NCBI GenBank assembly: GCA_045126355.1
Contig: JBGVOE010000139.1
Coordinates: forward strand, 1-9,897
Direction of reading: 5' to 3'
DNA from: CAZSIA01 sp045126355
GTDB lineage: Bacteria; Bacillota_I; Bacilli_A; Acholeplasmatales; Anaeroplasmataceae
DNA: 9,897 nucleotides
Part shown: one piece after another, positions 5,125 to 9,897 of the stretch
Layout of the letters: each line of letters starts with the position of its first letter
How positions within the stretch are numbered: the first letter of the stretch is position 1
The notes under the pieces: model-generated
Database searches by the model: none
What the model saw: the letters and a program-made list of their open reading frames with translations, nothing else
Told to the model about the DNA's origin: nothing
Position numbers and translations under genes: made by a program

Positions 5125-6087
5125 ATGTATATGTTTAAATATATATTAAAAAGATTGGGTCTATTGATAATGACATTTTCAATAATAATGATAATATGTT
5201 TTGTTCTTATCAAATTATTACCCATTGTTATTAATATCCCACCAGGTGGAGATCGTGTAATTGCCGAAACTGAATTAGCGGCAAGAGGTTATTATGATCC
5301 TATTCCTGTCCAATTTTTTTCATATTTGAAAAGAATTTTCTTATACGGAGACTTAGGGACAATCTTTAATATTCCTGGTCTTAGAAACAAACCAGTATGG
5401 GAAACTTTTGTTTCAAAATTACCTCCAACTATTTTGATTAATATTTATTCTAGTTTGATTGCAGTTCCAATTGGTATTGCGTTAGGTATTTTTGCTGCAT
5501 TAAAGAAAAACAAATGGCAAGATCATACTATCAGCACAGGTGTAATGGTATTTATCTCTATTCCTAGCTTTGTTTATGCGTTTTTGGTGCAATATATTTT
5601 ATGTTTCTTATTAGACTTGCTGCCATTAACTATGAAGGAGGGATCTGATTATCTTTCATGGGGTATGTTTACTTCTATGTTACCTGCTGTTATTTGCTTA
5701 TCGTTTGGGTCAATAGCTGGGTATGCACGTTATACAAGAGCCGAACTAACAGAAGTGCTTACTAGTGAATTTATGTTATTAGCTAGAACAAAAGGATTAA
5801 CAAAGGCGCAAGCGACTACACGCCATGCTTTAAGAAATGCCATGGTTCCAATTTTCCCATCAATTATTGGTGAGTTTATCTCAGTAATGAGTGGTTCTTT
5901 GATTATTGAAAAGATTTTTGCCATCCCAGGTGTTGGTGGATTATATCTTGACGCTATTAATAACAAAGATTATGACTCATTTATGATGTTATCAGGATTC
6001 TATATTTTAATTGGGTTATTAGCGGGTATCGTCATTGATATTAGTTACGGTATTATTGACCCACGTATCAGAATGGGGGCGAAGTAG
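5125..6087 (+). CDS. oppB: Oligopeptide ABC transporter permease OppB
   Basis: A 320-residue inner-membrane permease of the binding-protein-dependent transport (BPD_transp_1) family, close to the usual length of about 306-330. It begins MYMFKYILKRLG with a first membrane helix near 11-33, an extracytoplasmic segment with the family-like pattern YYDPIPVQF...YGDLG, and further helices to about 305. The cytoplasmic EAA coupling loop is visible at 215-237 (EFMLLARTKGLTKAQATTRH), and the C-terminus IIDPRIRMG is typical. It pairs with OppC to form the pore. AAAGGAG lies nine bases before ATG 5125; the ATG at 5131 would be 15 bases away and is disfavoured. OppB shows none of the enlargement seen in OppA, OppC and OppD. 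Confidence 0.95.
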   Translation: MYMFKYILKRLGLLIMTFSIIMIICFVLIKLLPIVINIPPGGDRVIAETELAARGYYDPIPVQFFSYLKRIFLYGDLGTIFNIPGLRNKPVWETFVSKLPPTILINIYSSLIAVPIGIALGIFAALKKNKWQDHTISTGVMVFISIPSFVYAFLVQYILCFLLDLLPLTMKEGSDYLSWGMFTSMLPAVICLSFGSIAGYARYTRAELTEVLTSEFMLLARTKGLTKAQATTRHALRNAMVPIFPSIIGEFISVMSGSLIIEKIFAIPGVGGLYLDAINNKDYDSFMMLSGFYILIGLLAGIVIDISYGIIDPRIRMGAK

Positions 6088-6088
6088 A

Positions 6089-7762
6089 ATGAAAGCAAAT
6101 GAATATAACATTTCAAGTGAAAAATTTGTCCTTGTCGGTAAAAATAGACAAATTCATGATAAAGAATTATCTACTAAGCCTATTAGTTATTTTGCAGATG
6201 CATTTAGTCGTTTCAAAAGAAATAAAGCCTCAATTGTGGCGACTGTTATTATTGGTATTTTAATTTTATTTGCTATCATTGGACCAATGCTATCTCCATA
6301 TAAAGTTTCATATTCTGATGGTTATTATAAATATACATTGCCAAAAAATGAATTATTTGTTTCATTGGGTATAGATTTCTGGGATGGATGTTCAAAAAAA
6401 GAAACAACTGCGCAGGACTTTCTTTATTATTATGGTATTGGTTATGAAACAGGTGACAATGTAATTGTTAATCAACAATATACAACTGAAGAAAAATTAA
6501 ATAATAAAAAACAAAAAACTATGTATTATGGTTATAAAATAGATTCATATAAATTAACTGGTGTAGTTTTTATGAACCTTTCAGTTGAAGAATATAAAGC
6601 TCTTCAAGAATATCAAAATAAAACTGGTATTCAAGTTATTTATCCAATAACTTCAACACACTTAAGACCACAAAGTGAAATTGATAGGACAAATGCAAAT
6701 TATTGGTATGAAACATCTGTTAGTGGTGGGAAAACAAAAATTCCTGAACCAAAGGGTAATAAACCGATTGAATCTAGTTTCAAAAATATATACGCTCAAA
6801 AAAAGACTGTCGAAGAAATCGAAGCTTATCTTGAAAGTATTAAACCAGCTCCAAACGAGGATACGAAATTCTATGATACTGCGGTGGCTTTCCTTTATGG
6901 AATGTTAAGAGAGGGCGATGGTAATTATGATTCACTTCGTATTGATGGAGATAATGGTCAATATTATTATGCTTTTAAAAACTCATCTGGCTATGAAGTT
7001 CGTTTAAATTACTATGAATATTATCGTTATTATCATTCAGAAGTACTAAAAGATGGTATTGAATATCCTTCATTCATATTTGGTACAACACACTCTGGTC
7101 AAGATATCTTTACTTGTTTATCAGGTGGTGCGAGATTTAGCTTTATTTTAGCTATTATTGTTGCTTCTATTAACTTATTTGTTGGGGCGATTTACGGTGC
7201 TATTGAAGGTTACTATGGTGGAAAGATTGACATTATCATGGAAAGATTTGTTGATATTTTATCAGCAGTGCCATTTATGGTAGTTATTACTTTATTGAAA
7301 TATCACATGAAAGATTCAGGTCAAGTTTTAATCTTGTTCATCGCGTTCTTCTTGACTGGATGGATTGGTATGGCGGGTAGAACTCGTATGCAGTTTTATC
7401 GTTTTAAGAATCAAGAGTATGTATTAGCAGCAAGAACTTTAGGTGCTACAGATGCAAGAATTATGTTTAAACATATTTTCCCTAATGCTTTAGGTACATT
7501 AATCACAAGTTGCGTATTAGTAATTCCTAGTGTAATTTTCTCTGAAACTAGTTTAAGTTATTTAGGTATTATCAATCTTAATACAGGTGACACTACATCA
7601 GTTGGTACATTATTAGCAAATGCACAACCTTATCTTGTTCAATATCCACATATGATTTTCTTCCCTGCATTATTCATATGTTTATTAATGTTAAGTTTTA
7701 ACTTATTCGGTAACGGATTAAGAGATGCATTTAACCCTTCATTAAGAGGAACGGAGGACTAA
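6089..7762 (+). CDS. oppC: Oligopeptide ABC transporter permease OppC with large extracytoplasmic insert
   Basis: A 557-residue permease, against about 290-310 for typical OppC. An N-terminal OppC segment (ISYFADAFSRFKRNKAS, 32-48) leads into helix 1 (about 49-69, ending LSPY). A region rich in Tyr, Lys and Asn follows (about 71-328), and the conserved fold resumes at FGTTHSGQDIF (331-341), the counterpart of the usual FGTD-GRD motif. Five helices and the EAA loop (about 443-466, EYVLAARTLGATDARIMFKH) follow. Usually only about 50 residues separate helix 1 from that motif, so some 200 are extra and should face outward. The frame is open from 6035, but ATG 6089 is chosen: it lies one base after the oppB stop, nine bases after GGGGG, and gives a normal N-terminus. 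Confidence 0.93.
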   Translation: MKANEYNISSEKFVLVGKNRQIHDKELSTKPISYFADAFSRFKRNKASIVATVIIGILILFAIIGPMLSPYKVSYSDGYYKYTLPKNELFVSLGIDFWDGCSKKETTAQDFLYYYGIGYETGDNVIVNQQYTTEEKLNNKKQKTMYYGYKIDSYKLTGVVFMNLSVEEYKALQEYQNKTGIQVIYPITSTHLRPQSEIDRTNANYWYETSVSGGKTKIPEPKGNKPIESSFKNIYAQKKTVEEIEAYLESIKPAPNEDTKFYDTAVAFLYGMLREGDGNYDSLRIDGDNGQYYYAFKNSSGYEVRLNYYEYYRYYHSEVLKDGIEYPSFIFGTTHSGQDIFTCLSGGARFSFILAIIVASINLFVGAIYGAIEGYYGGKIDIIMERFVDILSAVPFMVVITLLKYHMKDSGQVLILFIAFFLTGWIGMAGRTRMQFYRFKNQEYVLAARTLGATDARIMFKHIFPNALGTLITSCVLVIPSVIFSETSLSYLGIINLNTGDTTSVGTLLANAQPYLVQYPHMIFFPALFICLLMLSFNLFGNGLRDAFNPSLRGTED

Positions 7763-7765
7763 TTT

Positions 7766-9897
7766 ATGGATAAAAAATTAGAAGTAAAAAATTTACAAAT
7801 TTCCTTCAGAACTCAAGGAGGAAATGTTAAAGCTGTTAGAGATATTTCATTTGACTTATATAAAGGTGAAACCCTAGCAATTGTTGGTGAATCTGGTTCT
7901 GGTAAATCAGTTACTAGTAAAGCTATTATTGGTATTTTAGCAGGAAACTCAATTATTGAGGGTGGAGAAATCTTATATAATGGTCAAGATTTAATAAAAA
8001 TTGAAGAAGAAGATTTCCATAAAATTCGTGGAGATAAAATTGCAATGATTTTCCAAGATCCAATGTCAAGTTTAAATCCTATTATGCGCGTTGGACAACA
8101 ATTAACAGAAGCAATGATTTTAAAAGATAAAAGTAGTCGTAAAAATGCCAAGGTAAGTTTTAATACTAAATTGGCATTGTTAAGTGAAAAAATTATTGCA
8201 TCTAATGAAAATAAAAATCAAGAATATGAAGCACAAATCAAAGATATTTGTAAAGCATTTGATGATTTCTGTATCTTTAGTTCAAAATTTGAAAATGATT
8301 ATAATGAAGCTTATTCAGCTGTTATTGGTGCTCAAGTTGACGTAGATAGTTTATTATTCTTATTAGAAAAGAATCAAAAAGTTGATATTGATAAGAAAAT
8401 TAATGAAATTATTAAGCAACTTACGGCGTCAACACATCCTTATATTATGTCTTCTGATATTGCTAATTCATTAGTATTTGAATATCAAACACTACGCGGT
8501 AGTGGTGTTGGTAATATTTTAAAATTAGCTAAAAATGCTGTATCTTCTCAAGAAAGTAAAGATGCATCTCAAGAAGAGTTGAAAAAATCATTTGTTGAAT
8601 TATTAACAAAGACTAAAGAAATATTAGCAACTGCTGTAGAACGTAAAAAACCTAATTTCTTTACATTAGGCTATTATAAAATGCAAAATCCAGAAGCAGA
8701 TATTTATAGTATTGAAATCGAAGAATTAGATGCAATGACACGTAAGTACCTAGATGATAATTTCATGTTGAATTTTATTGAAATAGGTCAATCAGGAGTT
8801 CAATATGCTCACAATGAATCTATAAAAAACAAGAAAAACACTATGTTTGTTATAGAAGCTGCAATTAAGTATTTTAGCAATGGAGAAATGGATAAAAAAG
8901 TTTGCTATGATCATTGTGTTGAATTAGCTTATAACGTAAAAAAATCTATAAATTATTTAGCAGTTAAGAAAAATAGTACTGAATATACTTTCCCAACTGC
9001 AATTAAATCTGCAATTGATATGTATTTTAATGGTGTCAAAAACAATCCTATTAATCAAGCTAAATATGATAAAGCAGAAGCTAAATATAATAAATTAGTT
9101 GCTAGTGGTAAAACTCCAACTTGGAAGTTAGTTCCACCTCGTATTTTAGATTTAGAATTAGCTAGAAAAAACATTTTAAGATTATTAGAAAACCTTAAAA
9201 ATTCTTATGAAAATGATTTTGCTTGTGTTGAAAAATTTAACGCTGAAGAATCAATGGTTGAATTAATTGATTTCTTCAAAGAACAAGCATCATTAGTAGT
9301 TTATAAAGTGACACATAAGATGGCTAAGGCAAAAGCTTTAAAATTATTAGAAGAAGTAGGTATTCCTGAACCAGAATTGCGTTTCAATCAATATCCGTTT
9401 GAATTCTCAGGTGGAATGAGACAACGTATAGTTATTGCTATTGCATTGTCTGCAAATCCAGACATCTTAATTTGTGATGAACCTACTACTGCATTAGATG
9501 TTACAATTCAAGCTCAAATCTTAGACTTATTAAGAGATATTAAAAACAAGACTAATTCTTCTATTATGTTAATTACACATGACCTAGGTGTAATTGCTGA
9601 AATGGCAGATTATGTTATCGTTATGTATGCTGGAAGAATAATTGAAAAAGGAACAGTGTATGAAATATTTGATAATCCAATTCACCCATACACTATAGGA
9701 CTTCAAAAATCAAAACCTAGAGTTGATGGCAACGCAAAAGAAGAATTATTTTCTATTCCTGGAAATGTTCCTAACCCAGTTAATATGCCTACATATTGTT
9801 ATTTTAAAAACAGATGTGACAAGTGTATCAAAAAATGTGAAGGAGAATATCCTGAAATGGTTCAAATTTCTCCAACTCACTTTGTTTCTTGTTACTT
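7766..9897 (+). CDS. oppD: Oligopeptide ABC transporter ATPase OppD with large internal insert, 3' end outside window
   Basis: The frame stays open to the window end (710 complete codons). It encodes a cytoplasmic ABC ATPase powering OppBC. Motifs: Walker A GESGSGKS (41-48), Q-loop FQDPMSSLNP (Q97), signature SGGMRQR (548-554), Walker B ILICDEP (D571, E572) and switch His605 in ITHD. The C-terminal oligopeptide-transporter region has C678, C684, C691 and C709, the pattern associated with an iron-sulfur site in Opp/Dpp ATPases, plus extra C687. Canonical OppD has about 340 residues with some 60 between Q-loop and signature; here there are about 450, leaving roughly 390 unexplained residues (about 123-512), mostly helical-looking and Lys/Glu/Asn-rich. 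GGAGG (7753-7757) inside the oppC end is eight bases before the ATG. The end is probably near, since SCY at 709 matches the usual last conserved block. Confidence 0.93.
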   Translation, partial: MDKKLEVKNLQISFRTQGGNVKAVRDISFDLYKGETLAIVGESGSGKSVTSKAIIGILAGNSIIEGGEILYNGQDLIKIEEEDFHKIRGDKIAMIFQDPMSSLNPIMRVGQQLTEAMILKDKSSRKNAKVSFNTKLALLSEKIIASNENKNQEYEAQIKDICKAFDDFCIFSSKFENDYNEAYSAVIGAQVDVDSLLFLLEKNQKVDIDKKINEIIKQLTASTHPYIMSSDIANSLVFEYQTLRGSGVGNILKLAKNAVSSQESKDASQEELKKSFVELLTKTKEILATAVERKKPNFFTLGYYKMQNPEADIYSIEIEELDAMTRKYLDDNFMLNFIEIGQSGVQYAHNESIKNKKNTMFVIEAAIKYFSNGEMDKKVCYDHCVELAYNVKKSINYLAVKKNSTEYTFPTAIKSAIDMYFNGVKNNPINQAKYDKAEAKYNKLVASGKTPTWKLVPPRILDLELARKNILRLLENLKNSYENDFACVEKFNAEESMVELIDFFKEQASLVVYKVTHKMAKAKALKLLEEVGIPEPELRFNQYPFEFSGGMRQRIVIAIALSANPDILICDEPTTALDVTIQAQILDLLRDIKNKTNSSIMLITHDLGVIAEMADYVIVMYAGRIIEKGTVYEIFDNPIHPYTIGLQKSKPRVDGNAKEELFSIPGNVPNPVNMPTYCYFKNRCDKCIKKCEGEYPEMVQISPTHFVSCY

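Noticed and set aside
5730..5966. A minus-strand reading frame inside oppB
   Set aside because: It overlaps the conserved EAA-loop region of oppB and resembles no protein.
6035..6088. An upstream start for oppC giving an 18-residue N-terminal extension overlapping oppB
   Set aside because: No ribosome binding site precedes it, whereas ATG 6089 has a G-rich site at good spacing and yields a typical OppC N-terminus.
6675..6908. A plus-strand reading frame inside the oppC insert region
   Set aside because: It is an out-of-frame Lys/Leu-rich product of oppC with no ribosome binding site. I also asked whether the insert was a separate gene, but the oppC frame is continuous through it.

Overview
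The window reads as a piece of chromosome from a low-GC, Gram-positive-lineage bacterium (Bacillota/Mycoplasmatota: Bacilli, Erysipelotrichia or a standard-code Mollicutes relative such as Acholeplasmatales, RF39 or Izemoplasmatales). The evidence is the AT-rich, A/T-ending codon use, strong Shine-Dalgarno sites, tRNA genes that all encode their CCA end, a lipobox lipoprotein as binding protein, cre-like (CcpA-type) operators, and a tRNA gene order that follows the Bacillus subtilis trnB array. Tryptophan is encoded by TGG and no in-frame TGA was seen, so the code appears standard rather than mycoplasmal. The exact taxon cannot be named from this sequence.

Layout. Positions 1-673 hold seven tRNA genes: Val (5' end outside the window), Thr, Lys, Leu, elongator Met, probable Ile2 with a CAU anticodon, and Ser. 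A terminator follows. A single gene for a PHP-domain phosphoesterase (832-1662) ends in a hairpin that overlaps its own stop codon. A strong promoter with A-tracts upstream then drives three more tRNAs, initiator fMet, Asp and Phe (1785-2032), again followed by a terminator. The PHP gene therefore sits inside what looks like one ancestral tRNA array. A 367-base gene-free stretch (2087-2453) carries two cre-like operators, candidate promoters and a possible short structured RNA. All remaining genes are on the + strand: oppA (2454-4988), a gap with two long hairpins, oppB, oppC and a 3'-truncated oppD running off the end.

Functionally, the right-hand two thirds encode an oligopeptide/dipeptide-family ABC importer: a lipid-anchored binding protein (OppA), two permeases (OppB, OppC) and the first ATPase (OppD). 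An oppF partner is expected just downstream but is not visible. OppB has normal length, but the other three parts are strongly enlarged. OppA is 844 aa. OppC has about 200 extra extracytoplasmic residues after its first membrane helix. OppD carries about 390 extra residues between its Q-loop and its ABC signature. Enlarged Opp subunits are known in Mollicutes, so this is probably a lineage trait, but the coordinated enlargement is the most notable feature of the window. The oppA upstream region suggests carbon-source control, and the oppA-oppB hairpins suggest that the binding protein is expressed at a different level from the membrane parts.
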